Assembly (NCBI RefSeq): GCF_000316685.1
Contig: NC_019680.1
Location: forward strand, 497,501-561,500
Source of the DNA: Synechococcus sp. PCC 6312
GTDB taxonomy: Bacteria > Cyanobacteriota > Cyanobacteriia > Thermosynechococcales > Thermosynechococcaceae
Reading direction: 5' to 3'
DNA: 64,000 bases
Shown here: in pieces, positions 28,499-37,985 of the stretch
How the letters are laid out: each line of letters opens with the position of its first letter
How positions within the stretch are numbered: the stretch's first letter is position 1
Notes under the pieces: model-generated
Told to the model about the DNA's origin: nothing
The model's input: only the letters and a program-made list of their open reading frames with translations
Databases searched by the model: none
Program-made: the position numbers and the translations under genes

Positions 28499-29272
28499 TT
28501 AAGCAACGGCTAAGGCTTCTTGACCATGTTGTCGTAATAAATCCATCAACTCATCCCGGTAGTCATGGAAAATCGAGTTCCGTTTAATGGTATGACCGCG
28601 GTTAGGTAGATTAATATTCATAATTTTACGTACAGTCCCCGGTCGTGCGCCCAAGGCAAAGATGCGATTGGAGAGAAAAACAGCCTCCTCCACATCATGG
28701 GTGATCATGAAAATAGTGATGCCTGTCCGTTGCCAGAGGTCTAACATAAACTCATGCATTGATTCTTTGGTATGTACATCCAGGGCCCCAAACGGTTCAT
28801 CCATCAGCAACATTTGTGGCTCTGCGGCCAGGGCTCGGGCAATCGCGACCCGTTGTTTCATCCCACCAGACAGTTCCTTGGGCAGAGATTTGGCAAATTG
28901 GGTCAAACCGACCACATTGAGATAGTAACTGGCCTGTTCGCGGCGAATCTGTTTTGGAACGCCCTGTAACTTCAGGCCAAACTCTGTATTTTGTTGGACA
29001 TTCATCCAGGGATAGAGCGTGTAATGCTGAAACACCATTCCCCGATCTGGCCCCGGCCCAGTGACGATTTTTCCGCCAATCCGAACTTCCCCACTAGTGG
29101 GCTGATCCAGGCCAGCGATTTGCCGTAAGAGGGTAGATTTTCCAGACCCCGATGCTCCGACTGCGCAGACAAATTCCCCTTGTGCTACTCCTAAATTAAT
29201 ATCTTTGAGGACAACCAAGGGGCCTAAACGGGTGGCAAATTCTTTATTGAGGCGATCAACTTCTAAAAACAT
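28499..29272 (-). CDS. Nitrate/sulfonate/taurine-type ABC transporter ATPase
   Basis: 257-residue ATPase of the SsuB/TauB/NrtD subfamily. Walker A VGASGSGKST, Q-loop FQHYTLYPW, signature LSGGMKQRVAIARAL, Walker B MLLMDEPFGALD and the switch MITHDVEEA are intact. Third gene of a binding protein-permease-ATPase operon (minus strand). Substrate not deducible; nitrogen or organosulfur compounds are the usual cargo of this subfamily. Confidence 0.9.
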   Translation of the reverse strand: MFLEVDRLNKEFATRLGPLVVLKDINLGVAQGEFVCAVGASGSGKSTLLRQIAGLDQPTSGEVRIGGKIVTGPGPDRGMVFQHYTLYPWMNVQQNTEFGLKLQGVPKQIRREQASYYLNVVGLTQFAKSLPKELSGGMKQRVAIARALAAEPQMLLMDEPFGALDVHTKESMHEFMLDLWQRTGITIFMITHDVEEAVFLSNRIFALGARPGTVRKIMNINLPNRGHTIKRNSIFHDYRDELMDLLRQHGQEALAVA

Positions 29273-29297
29273 AGGGTTATCCTTGCAGTGAAGAAAC

Positions 29298-30146
29298 TTA
29301 ACGGCGTTGGCTAGCCCAGCGACAACTCAGGCGTAATAGATACTGAAAAAACAAATCAAAACTTAAGCCAATAATCCCAATCACAATCAAACCCACAAAA
29401 ATCTCATCGGTTTTCAGAAATCGCCCCGCCACACTAATCCGCCGTCCTAAACCTTCCGTAGCGGCAATCAGTTCCGAAACAATGACCAACTGCCAGGCCG
29501 CTGCCAAGTTAATCCGGCAAGCATCAATGACACCCGGTAACACATGGGGGACAATCACCTGGGTTAAAACTTCGCGCCGATTTCCCCCCAACATATAGGT
29601 GGCTTCAATCAGATCTTTGGGGACAAACTTGACGGTATCCATCGCCATTAAGGTATTAAAGAAAAAAGAGCCAATAAAAATCAGGGCAATTTTGGGTTCC
29701 TCCCCAATTCCCAAATACAAAATTAATAGGGGAATAAACGCCGGGGCAGGCATATAGCGAATCAGGCCAAACAGCGGCTCCAGGGATGAGCGCACACTGG
29801 CAAAACTGCCCATGAGGATGCCAATCGGTACAGAGAAGATCACCGCCAAGAAAAACCCCAGGCCAACCCGGCCCAAACTAGCGAGGGTATCTTTTTGCAG
29901 TTCACCCGTTGACCAGAGATGCCCAAAGGCCTGCAGGACGCGACCCGGTGAGGGCAAGAACTTGGGATCTATCGGGAAAGCCGCTGTCGCCACCCACCAG
30001 AAAAGTAAGGGCAGCAAGACAGAAATAATCACCAGGGTTGTGCTCAGGGGCCGGGGAATATCTTCCGCAAGCCGCCAAAAGACTGTAGGACGGAGAGATT
30101 GCTGTCTGAGATACCTTTGAATCGGGTGGGGACTGGAGGCGGTCAT
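29298..30146 (-). CDS. ABC transporter permease (SsuC/TauC type)
   Basis: 282-residue inner-membrane permease with about six hydrophobic segments and the EAA loop (DLIEATYMLGGNRREVLTQVIVP, near residues 178-200). WQLVIVSELIAATEGLGRRI near the end is typical of the nitrate/taurine group. It is 25 bases upstream of the ATPase gene and 49 bases after the binding protein gene. Confidence 0.9.
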   Translation of the reverse strand: MTASSPHPIQRYLRQQSLRPTVFWRLAEDIPRPLSTTLVIISVLLPLLFWWVATAAFPIDPKFLPSPGRVLQAFGHLWSTGELQKDTLASLGRVGLGFFLAVIFSVPIGILMGSFASVRSSLEPLFGLIRYMPAPAFIPLLILYLGIGEEPKIALIFIGSFFFNTLMAMDTVKFVPKDLIEATYMLGGNRREVLTQVIVPHVLPGVIDACRINLAAAWQLVIVSELIAATEGLGRRISVAGRFLKTDEIFVGLIVIGIIGLSFDLFFQYLLRLSCRWASQRR

Positions 30147-30195
30147 GAAACTCTCAGCGAAGGGTAATTAACTTAAGACTCTGGCTCCCTAGTCC

Positions 30196-31224
30196 TCAGG
30201 ATGGTTGGGCTTTGGCAGCCGCCGCTTTCACAAACTGATCATCAAAGAGTTTGCTTAAGTCTGGCTTCTCCTGAATCAGTCCCACACTCATCAGAAAGTC
30301 ACTAAACTGCTCAGCCGCAAAGGGAAGATTATTCATGGTGTCTCCAGGTTGGAAGGCGGCAATATTCTCTGCCAGGGTGAAGATTTTTGTCCCATCCGCA
30401 TACTCTTTATATTCAGGAATAGTCACCCCTGCTCGCTTCGCCATGATCTCAGTCGAAACATCAGGGTTTTTAGCCATAAAATCCAGGGTGGCAAACCAAG
30501 AATCCACTAAGGCTTGAACTTGTTCTGGGCGTTGCTCCACCATGTCCCGAGTTACAACTAAATGATCAGAAATTGAGCCAGGAAAGTCCTTGGAGGTAAA
30601 GAGGGTCTTACTGCCGGAGCGTTTGAGGGCCTGGGTTGTAAAGGGCGGGAACACCCCCACTGCATCCACCTGTCCACCGACAAATGCCGTAGCAGCCTGT
30701 CCTGTCTCCAATGGCACAAATTCAATATCGTCTGGTGTCATGCCCGCTTTCTTCAGGCCTTGGAGGAGGAGAAAATGATCGACAGTGCCTTCTTCAGCAG
30801 CCACTTTCTTGCCCTTGAGATCTTGAATCGAATTAATTCCCTCCCGAACAATGATTTTGTCATTTCCGGTTGAGTGATCGTTCACCAAAACAATGACTAA
30901 ATCCGCTCCACCTGCTAAGGAACTGACTGTATCTCCCAAGGTTTGGCTGTTGGCATCCAATTGCTTGGCATTGAGAGCATTAATGGATTCCAAATACCCA
31001 TCAAACCATTTGAGATCCACCTTAACGTTGTTATCTACAAAAATTCCCTTGTCAGCCGTGATTTGCCAGGGGAACCAGCCCGGCCAGGCACTAAAACCTA
31101 AGCTCACTTTGGGACTGGAGGACGTGGCATCTGGTGAGGTTTGGGGGCCAGTTGTACAACTGACAATTAACAAAAGACTGAGGCAAAACAGGCCAATGGA
31201 AACTAAAAGTGAACGCCGTTTCAT
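30196..31224 (-). CDS. ABC transporter substrate-binding lipoprotein
   Basis: 342-residue solute-binding protein of the NMT1/TauA-SsuA class. Lipoprotein signal ends LIVSC with Cys23; the mature part starts with VSLGFSAWPGWFPWQ and contains the hinge pattern IQDLKGKKVAAEEGTVDHFLL and ETGQAATAFVGGQVDAVGVFPPF. First gene of the operon. Homologous proteins serve sulfonates, nitrate, bicarbonate or urea/guanidine-related substrates, so the ligand is open. A large inverted repeat lies 214-259 bases upstream. Confidence 0.88.
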   Translation of the reverse strand: MKRRSLLVSIGLFCLSLLLIVSCTTGPQTSPDATSSSPKVSLGFSAWPGWFPWQITADKGIFVDNNVKVDLKWFDGYLESINALNAKQLDANSQTLGDTVSSLAGGADLVIVLVNDHSTGNDKIIVREGINSIQDLKGKKVAAEEGTVDHFLLLQGLKKAGMTPDDIEFVPLETGQAATAFVGGQVDAVGVFPPFTTQALKRSGSKTLFTSKDFPGSISDHLVVTRDMVEQRPEQVQALVDSWFATLDFMAKNPDVSTEIMAKRAGVTIPEYKEYADGTKIFTLAENIAAFQPGDTMNNLPFAAEQFSDFLMSVGLIQEKPDLSKLFDDQFVKAAAAKAQPS

Positions 31225-31437
31225 GAGTTAGTCCATATAAATACGGGAAAATAATAAAAAGCCCTGGAAAGCAAATTGGATTTGGCTAAGTCTGTGGCAG
31301 GGGCAGCAGGGTAGAGAGGCAACAACCAGGCCGGGGATAGCTTGTCTTTGGCCCTCTAATCTAGGCCAGTATGGAGAGGACTAGGGTCGGCATCTGTTAC
31401 ATTCGCTACATTCTAGACTCTCCTGGGCGTTGGCTTG

Positions 31438-31483
31438 GGATATAAATGTCCCTGAGACGCTTCTCGGTGCGCAAATTTATATC
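31438..31483. promoter_or_regulatory. Long inverted repeat between an ABC operon and rpoZ
   Basis: GGATATAAAT (31438-31447) and ATTTATATCC (31474-31483) are a perfect 10-base inverted repeat around a 26-base spacer that itself can form a short GAGA/TCTC hairpin. It lies in a 423-base gap (31225-31647) between the divergent binding-protein gene and rpoZ, with no open reading frame. It may be a regulator site or part of a structured leader RNA. Confidence 0.45.
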
Positions 31484-31647
31484 CTGGCAGATCGCGAATC
31501 ATCGCCTCAAATCCTAGAAACGTTGCTACAGAAATGCGTTCTAAATTACCCATCTAGCCCTAAATCAGTCACCCTCAGGACGCTGTCTTGGCAAGGCCCA
31601 AGTTGATCAACTAAGGTGGAGGGATACCCCTTGAGTCTAGAATCTCC

Positions 31648-31875
31648 ATGCAAAAGCGTCTCACGGAAAACAATACAGAGGTTATGCGCCGGGCCGAACA
31701 ATTGGTCGCAGCGTCCTCCAACCGCTATCGAATTACCGTCCAAGTTGCCCAGCGAGCTAAACAGCGCCGAGCCTTGGATAATGAAGAATTTGATGAAGTC
31801 ACCATTAAACCCATTACTCGCGCCATTCTGGAGATGTCGGATGAACTGACCCAGCCGGAGATTCTTGCTGATTAA
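31648..31875 (+). CDS. rpoZ: RNA polymerase omega subunit
   Basis: 75-residue omega subunit that helps assemble the beta' subunit of RNA polymerase. The cyanobacterial form is recognised from RRAEQLVAASSNRYRITVQVAQRAKQ and the C-terminal TRAILEMSDELTQPEI. Complete. A secreted hypothetical gene follows after 12 bases with an AAGGAG site inside the spacer. Confidence 0.9.
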   Translation: MQKRLTENNTEVMRRAEQLVAASSNRYRITVQVAQRAKQRRALDNEEFDEVTIKPITRAILEMSDELTQPEILAD

Positions 31876-31887
31876 GGAGCATGGTGT

Positions 31888-32511
31888 ATGGGGCCCAGGT
31901 GGTTTTGGTTAACCGTTGTCTTGGTGGCAGTTGCCCTGATGGGTTTCCACAGCCAAGAGTTGATTCCTAGCAGCCAGGCCCAAACCTATCTTGGCCCCAA
32001 ACAAGCGGCGAGCCAAATCTATCAAGCTCTCCCGGACTTGCCCCTGGAAAATACCTATCTCCGGCAGGATAGCGGGGCCGTTGCCACAGATAGCACCTTA
32101 GTTGAACGGTTTATCCAGTACCACACTAGTGTTAAGGGACGCTCTCCCTTTTATCGCTTCGATTGGCAGTTAACCTTTGCTGATTACTTAGGCTTGAACG
32201 ATTATTTAGAGCCAGCCGCCTACCCCGGCCGAAACTTTTTAAGCACGAACCCGATGGCCCAGGATATTGCGGCCATTCAAACCCTGACCTATGCCCAACG
32301 CCAATCCCTCTTGAAAATCCTGGCCACCTTGTATGGGGATCGGGAAATAGTTCTCAGCCCGCCGGCTCAAACTGCCTCGCCGATCCCCGCTGTGGCACCC
32401 CCTACCCCCCAATTAGGGCCCGCCCCCAGGCCTGGAGAAGCTGATTTATTAGCCCCACCCCCCCAACCCCGCCCCAGGCCCACCGGAGATGCTCGTTTCC
32501 TTTTACCTTAA
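31888..32511 (+). CDS. Conserved exported hypothetical protein
   Basis: 207-residue protein with an N-terminal hydrophobic segment (WFWLTVVLVAVALMGF) that looks like a signal peptide or anchor, then a soluble part (RFIQYHTSVKGRSPFYRFDWQLTFADYLGLNDYL) and a Pro-rich tail (PPTPQLGPAPRPGEADLL). Similar proteins next to rpoZ in other cyanobacteria are plausible, but I cannot assign a function. AAGGAG precedes ATG 31888; likely cotranscribed with rpoZ. Confidence 0.7.
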   Translation: MGPRWFWLTVVLVAVALMGFHSQELIPSSQAQTYLGPKQAASQIYQALPDLPLENTYLRQDSGAVATDSTLVERFIQYHTSVKGRSPFYRFDWQLTFADYLGLNDYLEPAAYPGRNFLSTNPMAQDIAAIQTLTYAQRQSLLKILATLYGDREIVLSPPAQTASPIPAVAPPTPQLGPAPRPGEADLLAPPPQPRPRPTGDARFLLP

Positions 32512-32536
32512 CCAGATATTATGGGGAGAATCAGCA

Positions 32537-32729
32537 GTGACTGCCACATCTAAAGTCAAAATACAAAAGAAAAATTGGACAGATGCCGAATTCATGGCCC
32601 TACCTCAATCTGGTCTATCACAGTGCCCAAGAACCTGAGTATTTATTGAAGTCTGCTGATGTTCTCAGCGGTGAAGCGGTGATTTCGGGCTTAACAATTC
32701 CGATTGCAGATTTCTTTCAAGGTCTCTAA
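32537..32729 (+). pseudogene. Collapsed Uma2-family gene
   Basis: A GTG at 32537 opens VTATSKVKIQKKNWTDAEFMALP, the typical N-terminus of a Uma2 protein, and stops after 33 codons. In another frame, YLLKSADVLSGEAVISGLTI followed by PIADFFQGL ends at 32729, matching the C-terminus of the same family. The middle (~120 residues) is missing, so an internal deletion and frameshift have left only the two ends. Not expected to be functional. Confidence 0.65.
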
Positions 32730-32768
32730 TGCCCAGCGTTTTAAGACACTCTGTTGTTCTGAACCACT

Positions 32769-33146
32769 ATGACCAAACAAATTCATCAGGGGCAGGGTTG
32801 GCGATTGGGGTGGGATCAGTCTGAGCAAGAATTTCAGGGGCTTTTAGGAACGGATAACTGGGCGGTGGAATTAACGGCTGCAGAAATGCAGGATTTCTCG
32901 ACCCTTTTGCAACAACTGGCTAGCCAAATGACTGAGATGCAAGCCCATCTAATGCCGGAAGAAGCCCTGGCCTGTGAAGCGGAAACCGAGCGGGTGTGGT
33001 TAGAAGTGTCGGGTAATCCCCAGGCCTACAGTTTGAGGCTGATGCTGATTTCGGGGCGGCGGGTGGAGGGTGAATGGTCAGTGGCTGCGACGCAAGCTCT
33101 ATTAACAGCGATTCAGCTATTGCCCATGACTGCCCATCAGGTATAA
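32769..33146 (+). CDS. DUF1818 family protein
   Basis: 125-residue small soluble protein restricted to cyanobacteria and plastid-bearing relatives, of unknown function. Recognisable features are [35 protein letters not shown] and [19 protein letters not shown]. Starts shortly after the Uma2 remnant. Its 3' end overlaps pyrB on the opposite strand by 30 bases. Confidence 0.78.
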   Translation: MTKQIHQGQGWRLGWDQSEQEFQGLLGTDNWAVELTAAEMQDFSTLLQQLASQMTEMQAHLMPEEALACEAETERVWLEVSGNPQAYSLRLMLISGRRVEGEWSVAATQALLTAIQLLPMTAHQV

Positions 33147-34091
33147 CAAGGCCATCCGCACGGCCACGCCACTGGTAACTTGGTTTTGAATCAGGCTAAA
33201 TCCGGGGTCATCCATCAACGCTGAGCTAATTTCAACACCACGATTCACAGGGCCTGGGTGCAGCACTTTCACATCCGGGTGGCAGAGTTTCAGACGTTGG
33301 TGGGTGATGCCATAGGTCTGGTGGTATTCGCGCAAACTCGGGATGAGTTGCTGCTCCATCCGCTCTTTTTGGAGGCGCAGGGTCATGACAAAATCAGCAT
33401 TTTCGAGGGCGGGTTCCAACTGCCAGTGAATTTTGGCTCCATAGTTGGCAAAGCTTTTCGGGAGGAGCGTGGGTGGCCCGGCTAGATGGATTTCAGCTCC
33501 GGCGGTTTTGAGGCTATAGAGATTGGAGCGCGCTACCCGTGAATGGAGCACATCCCCGACAATGGCAACTTTTTTTCCTGCGAGACTCCCGGCCTGGGGG
33601 TTTTCTGGGTTGAGGAGGGTCGAGAGTGTGAATAAATCCAACAGGGCCTGGGAAGGATGTTCATGGCAACCGTCTCCCGCATTCAGCACACCTACTTGAC
33701 CGCCTAGACGATCCATCTCAGCCGCAATAGTTGCCGGAACCCCCGATTGTTGATGGCGGATGACCATAAATTCAGTTCCCATCGCCCAGAAGGTTTTGGC
33801 CGTATCGAGAATGGTTTCCCCTTTACTCAGCGCGGAAGTCCCAGGGGCAAAGTTGAGAATATCGGCGGAGAGGCGTTTGGCGGCCAGCTCAAAACTGTTG
33901 CGGGTGCGGGTCGAGGCTTCAAAAAAAAGATTGGCAACCACCCTGGCCTGGAGTGTCGGGACTTTTTTAGTGCGACGGCTGAGGACTTCTTGGAAACTCT
34001 GGGCAGTCTTAAGGACGGTATTGAGTTCCTCCAGGCCAAAGTCAGACAGAGAAAGAATATGGCGGCGATGCCAACTGGTCGGTAAGCTCAT
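33117..34091 (-). CDS. pyrB: Aspartate carbamoyltransferase catalytic chain
   Basis: 324-residue enzyme joining carbamoyl phosphate and aspartate, the second step of pyrimidine synthesis. [19 protein letters not shown] binds carbamoyl phosphate; [18 protein letters not shown] and LHPGPVNRG are the other signatures. No regulatory chain gene is adjacent. Three bases separate it from the phosphoribosyltransferase gene upstream, so the two are an operon. Confidence 0.95.
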   Translation of the reverse strand: MSLPTSWHRRHILSLSDFGLEELNTVLKTAQSFQEVLSRRTKKVPTLQARVVANLFFEASTRTRNSFELAAKRLSADILNFAPGTSALSKGETILDTAKTFWAMGTEFMVIRHQQSGVPATIAAEMDRLGGQVGVLNAGDGCHEHPSQALLDLFTLSTLLNPENPQAGSLAGKKVAIVGDVLHSRVARSNLYSLKTAGAEIHLAGPPTLLPKSFANYGAKIHWQLEPALENADFVMTLRLQKERMEQQLIPSLREYHQTYGITHQRLKLCHPDVKVLHPGPVNRGVEISSALMDDPGFSLIQNQVTSGVAVRMALLYLMGSHGQ

Positions 34092-34094
34092 AGG

Positions 34095-34664
34095 TTATTG
34101 ATTTGAGACCGGAGTCAAGCCTAGTTCAGCGGCGAGTTCCTGGGCAGTCAAGACTTCATAGCGTTCAAAGGGTTGGTGAATCCAGGGATTATGAGGTAGA
34201 TATTGGACAACATAATTGGGGGTAAAGACAGAGCAAGCCTTTTGCCACAGTACCGCCGTTTTGACTTCTTCCACATAAAAGCCATAACTCCGGTCTAGCC
34301 AGGCCAAGCTTTTTTGCATCGTGATCCCCGAATCCACCAAGTCATCCACAATTAAAACCCGGCTCCCCAGATTTGGCGTAGTCATTGTTAAGTCACGACT
34401 AAAGGTAACGGATCCGCGCACCCGATTTCCCTCTCCCCCATAGGAAGATACAGCCAAAATCGCCATCGGTTGATTAAATAAGCGACTCAGCAAATCCCCA
34501 ACCCGTAAGCCCCCTTTAGCCAAGCAGAGAATCTGATTAAACTCCCATCCCGATTGATAAATTTTGACGGCCAACGCCTCAATCAACCGATGATAATCAT
34601 CCCAACTCACCCATAGATCGGTCGCTGGGGAGGATAAAGCAGCATTGGTTAAGGCTTGAGACAC
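34095..34664 (-). CDS. Phosphoribosyltransferase family protein
   Basis: 189-residue type I phosphoribosyltransferase. The PRPP-binding motif is VLIVDDLVDSGITM, and ILCLAKGGLRVGDLLSRL is the upstream flexible-loop region. It resembles the xanthine/hypoxanthine phosphoribosyltransferase-like cyanobacterial proteins, but the base cannot be named. The frame is open to 34763; GTG 34664 is chosen because the upstream part lacks family similarity and overlaps the promoter region. It is upstream of pyrB by three bases. Confidence 0.78.
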   Translation of the reverse strand: MSQALTNAALSSPATDLWVSWDDYHRLIEALAVKIYQSGWEFNQILCLAKGGLRVGDLLSRLFNQPMAILAVSSYGGEGNRVRGSVTFSRDLTMTTPNLGSRVLIVDDLVDSGITMQKSLAWLDRSYGFYVEEVKTAVLWQKACSVFTPNYVVQYLPHNPWIHQPFERYEVLTAQELAAELGLTPVSNQ

Positions 34665-34798
34665 AAGATCACATCCAAGGGAGTGTATAGAGTGAAGCAA
34701 AATTAAGCAATTTATCGGTATAGTGCGATTAGAGACCCCAACTGAGTCCCAACCCCTCAGCACCCTTAAATTATTTTAGCCAGTTCAGGAATTATCCC

Positions 34799-35167
34799 AT
34801 GAGCAATCCAAATCCAGTGGAACTTGTCCAAAAAAGCTATTATGCAGCCATTGGGGCAGTCTCTTCCGTGGTGGAATCTGTCCAAGATAGCCAAAAACGG
34901 GATGCCACCCTGGCCCAAGTCCAACAACTGATTACCAATCCCTCCAGCGATAAGATTCATGCTGTTGCTAAAACTTTGGCCGAAAAAGGTCAGGTGACGG
35001 AGCAGCAGGCCCGCAAATTTGTGGACACAATCCTCGATAATCGTTCTGTCCCGACAACCGCCAAACCGGCCTCTAGCACCACCCAACAACTCCAGGCCGA
35101 GTTGATTGCCTTGACCCAAACCTTAGCGAATCTGCGCGGACAACTGGAAACCCCCGCCAGCCCTTAG
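34799..35167 (+). CDS. Conserved helical protein (phasin-like)
   Basis: 122-residue soluble protein with an amphipathic helical N-terminal half (YYAAIGAVSSVVESVQDSQKRDATLAQV), a linker rich in Ser/Thr/Pro, and a C-terminal heptad region (QQLQAELIALTQTLANLRGQLE) that could form a coiled coil. The pattern recalls phasin-family proteins and cyanobacterial homologs of unknown role. Function not assigned. Followed after 23 bases by a small membrane protein gene. Confidence 0.65.
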   Translation: MSNPNPVELVQKSYYAAIGAVSSVVESVQDSQKRDATLAQVQQLITNPSSDKIHAVAKTLAEKGQVTEQQARKFVDTILDNRSVPTTAKPASSTTQQLQAELIALTQTLANLRGQLETPASP

Positions 35168-35190
35168 TTTAGAAATCTCAGCCCACGCCG

Positions 35191-35370
35191 ATGCCATTAT
35201 CAGGAGCCGCACGCCTTTTTTGGGGACTGGCCGGATTGAGCCTAGTCCTTTACCTTCTACGTGGGTTTAATGTTCTGGCCTTACCTGGGGCCTGGTTCAT
35301 GGGCCTGGGCCTGGTAACGTTTTTTGTTGGCCTGTTTGCCCTGCGGGTCAGTATTCGGAGGAGATATTGA
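35191..35370 (+). CDS. Small two-span membrane protein
   Basis: 59-residue frame beginning MPLSGAARLFWGLAGLSLVL, with two hydrophobic segments (about residues 8-24 and 34-51) and a basic end VSIRRRY that suggests a cytoplasmic C-terminus. No family recognised. It lies 23 bases after the phasin-like gene, so translation as a second operon gene is plausible. No strong ribosome binding site is apparent. Confidence 0.5.
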   Translation: MPLSGAARLFWGLAGLSLVLYLLRGFNVLALPGAWFMGLGLVTFFVGLFALRVSIRRRY

Positions 35371-35596
35371 TCCCGAATCTCCTTTGAAACGTCATTTGAA
35401 GACAATGCAAATGCAAATAGGTAGAGTATAAAAACACTAATGAATTTGACAGGAATTCAATATCCAATTTTCAATTTGCATCCATACGGGCACTCCCTCA
35501 AACAATGACTCCTAGACTGCCAAGCATTGTAGAACAAAGCCAATACACCGTTATGCAGATTGTCATAAGATTTGATTAAAAGTCCCTGATTTAGGC

Positions 35597-36130
35597 TCAC
35601 CTCAACTCTGTCTTGATTTTCTTGGCTCGCCCCGCAACAGATTTCCTAGGATCGTGAGCCAATCTCTCTAAATGTGGCAATAACCACTCTTTCAATATCG
35701 AGTCCTTTTTTGCCCATTTACTTAGGGTATCCATCGTATTATTTAAGACGATCCAATCTGTGTAAGTTTCAAGATTTTTTTGAAGAATCTTCTTCGCATT
35801 GTTTTTCTGCGTCTCTGACATAAAGACCGAAAGAGTCTGAAATAAATTTGCCAAAGTCCACTGCGCTGAGGGTTGCTTAATATTTGATATTTCAGAAATA
35901 AGTTTATCAATATACGGAATAAGCCATTCAGGATTTTCTAAAGATATTCTCTTAATGGCATTAGATGTGCGAAGTCGAACAACTTCATCAGCACTGAAAT
36001 AACAATTGTATAAATCCAAAAGTCTTGTGGAATCAGTCAATACTATATTAACCACCTCAATTGTTCTACCAAGAGAGTTTGGATGCCCTCCTGTAAGCAT
36101 TTCTTCAAAAGATTCACTTGTCATACCCAT
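35597..36130 (-). CDS. HEAT-repeat-like hypothetical protein
   Basis: 177-residue helical protein; regularly spaced helices (VVRLRTSNAIKRISLENPEWLIPYIDKLISEI) look like HEAT repeats used for protein-protein contact. The base composition is visibly more AT-rich than neighbouring genes (many AAA, TTT and ATA codons), which suggests recent acquisition. No catalytic motif. Stand-alone on the minus strand between prfA and the small membrane protein. Confidence 0.7.
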   Translation of the reverse strand: MGMTSESFEEMLTGGHPNSLGRTIEVVNIVLTDSTRLLDLYNCYFSADEVVRLRTSNAIKRISLENPEWLIPYIDKLISEISNIKQPSAQWTLANLFQTLSVFMSETQKNNAKKILQKNLETYTDWIVLNNTMDTLSKWAKKDSILKEWLLPHLERLAHDPRKSVAGRAKKIKTELR

Positions 36131-36256
36131 CTTTTCTTTAAGCTAAGGCTGCTTTCCCTCAAACATTGTAGGTTATCCAGTAGAGGGGCTTTATTTCTGC
36201 ATAACTCGCTGGGAAGCAACATAGCCCCATCGATCACAGGATAAGTTTACTCAGAT

Positions 36257-37351
36257 TTAGTTTTGTTCGGCAGCCAGTTGGGCGAGTTGGGCTTGTTGAT
36301 CTTTGCTGATACAGGCCTGGATGATTGAGTCAATCTCACCTTCCAAGGCAGACCCTAAACTGAAGTTTTCGCCCAAACGGTGATCTGTGACACGATCGTC
36401 CTTATAGTTATAGGTGCGAATTTTCTCAGACCGATCCCCTGTGCCCACCTGTGACCGGCGTAGATCTGTGATGGCCCCCTGCTGTTCCCGGAGTTTGATG
36501 TCGTACAACTTGGCCCGGAGAATTTGCATGGCCCGTTCTTTGTTTTTCAGTTGCGAGCGTTCTTCCGTACAAAAAATCCGAATCCCCGTAGGTTTGTGGA
36601 ATAAATCAACGGCTGTTTCAACCTTGTTAACGTTTTGCCCCCCTGCCCCACCGGAGCGAGCCGTACTCATTTCAATATCTTTCGGGTCAATTTGAACTTC
36701 CACTTCATCCACTTCCGGCATAATCGCAACAGTCGCAGTGGAGGTATGAACCCGCCCCCCAGCTTCAGTCGCTGGCACCCGCTGCACCCGATGCACCCCC
36801 GCCTCATATTTCAACTTGCTATAGACCCGTTCCCCTTTGATTTCCAAGATGGCCTCTTTGAAGCCCCCCATTTCCGCCAAGGATTCACTGACTAAGCTCA
36901 CCTGCCAGGCCTGGGTTTTGGCGTATTTGGAATAGAGTCGAACCAAATCCCCGACCCAAATTCCAGCTTCATCCCCACCGGCTCCAGCCCGAATTTCTAA
37001 CATGATGTTTTTGTCATCATTGGGATCCCGGGGCAAGAGGAGGACTTTGAGTTGGCTTTCCAGGCTCTCGACCGTTTGGCTCAGTTCCGTGACTTCCTCC
37101 TCCACGAGTTGCCGCAACTCTACATCGGATGCAGACTCCCGCAGCAGTTGCTTGGCTTCGCTGAGTTCTTGGGTGGCTTTTTTCCAGGCCCCGTAAGTAT
37201 CAACAGTTTCCTCTAGAGCCGCCCGATGCCTTGCCACCTTTTGAAACTCATCAGGGTTCACAGCCACATCTGGGTCGGCCATTCGCTTGGTGAGTTCCTC
37301 AAAGGTTTGTTCGACTGACCGGAGTTTATCCAGCAAATAGGCTTCTGCCAT
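36257..37351 (-). CDS. prfA: Peptide chain release factor 1
   Basis: 364-residue class I release factor reading UAA and UAG. The stop-codon recognition segment contains the PAT motif ([11 protein letters not shown]), which distinguishes RF1 from RF2. The catalytic GGQ is in [17 protein letters not shown] 37351 is used; a GTG three codons earlier is in frame. It lies 25 bases after rpsD on the same strand. Confidence 0.95.
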   Translation of the reverse strand: MAEAYLLDKLRSVEQTFEELTKRMADPDVAVNPDEFQKVARHRAALEETVDTYGAWKKATQELSEAKQLLRESASDVELRQLVEEEVTELSQTVESLESQLKVLLLPRDPNDDKNIMLEIRAGAGGDEAGIWVGDLVRLYSKYAKTQAWQVSLVSESLAEMGGFKEAILEIKGERVYSKLKYEAGVHRVQRVPATEAGGRVHTSTATVAIMPEVDEVEVQIDPKDIEMSTARSGGAGGQNVNKVETAVDLFHKPTGIRIFCTEERSQLKNKERAMQILRAKLYDIKLREQQGAITDLRRSQVGTGDRSEKIRTYNYKDDRVTDHRLGENFSLGSALEGEIDSIIQACISKDQQAQLAQLAAEQN

Positions 37352-37376
37352 GATGACCACCGGAGTTGAGCAGGGA

Positions 37377-37985
37377 TTAAACCTTACGGGAGTAGTATTC
37401 TACCACCAGCAGTTCATTGACTTGCAAGGCCACCCATTCCCGCTCGACAACGCCATTGACTTTGCCCGTGAAGGTATTTTTATCAAACTCTAAATGGGTC
37501 GGGAGATTAGCCAGGCCTGGGCTTTGTAAGTTAGCCTCCACGAGTTGCCGTGAGTTATCCCGTTGGCGCACCCCAATGATTTCACCCGGACGGACTTGAT
37601 AGCTAGGAATTGAAACGGCCCGCCCATTCACAGTGATATGGCCATGGTTGACGAGTTGGCGAGCGGCTGGAATTGTCGGGGCCATGCCCATCCGAAAAAC
37701 CGTATTATCCAAACGCATTTCCAACAGTTGGAGTAGGGCTGTTCCGGTTGAACCACTGACCCGCCGAGCTTTACGGACATAGCGAACCAGTTGCCGCTCC
37801 GACACGCCATAGTTAAACCGCAGCTTTTGTTTTTCTTCAAGCCGAGTTGCATATTCTGATTTTTTCTTGCGGGCCTGACCGTGCTGTCCGGGGGGATAAG
37901 ACCGTTTCGGAGATTTACGGGTCAGTCCAGCTAATTCACCAAGGCGGCGGACAATTCTCAGGCGGGGGCCACGATATCGAGCCAT
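37377..37985 (-). CDS. rpsD: 30S ribosomal protein S4
   Basis: 202-residue small-subunit primary assembly protein. N-terminal [21 protein letters not shown] and the S4 RNA-binding domain [33 protein letters not shown] are typical of cyanobacterial S4. Complete. Upstream (37986-38311) is the divergent recA promoter region; prfA follows. Confidence 0.96.
   Translation of the reverse strand: MARYRGPRLRIVRRLGELAGLTRKSPKRSYPPGQHGQARKKKSEYATRLEEKQKLRFNYGVSERQLVRYVRKARRVSGSTGTALLQLLEMRLDNTVFRMGMAPTIPAARQLVNHGHITVNGRAVSIPSYQVRPGEIIGVRQRDNSRQLVEANLQSPGLANLPTHLEFDKNTFTGKVNGVVEREWVALQVNELLVVEYYSRKV

Noticed and set aside
31225-31480. Guanidine-I riboswitch upstream of the ABC transporter operon
   Set aside because: The conserved ACGG-type segments of that class are not visible, so only an unnamed inverted repeat is reported.
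35548-35600. A sixth MITE-like copy (CACCGTTATGCAGATTGTC...)
   Set aside because: Only the left end is vaguely similar; the shared internal block is absent and no right end is visible.
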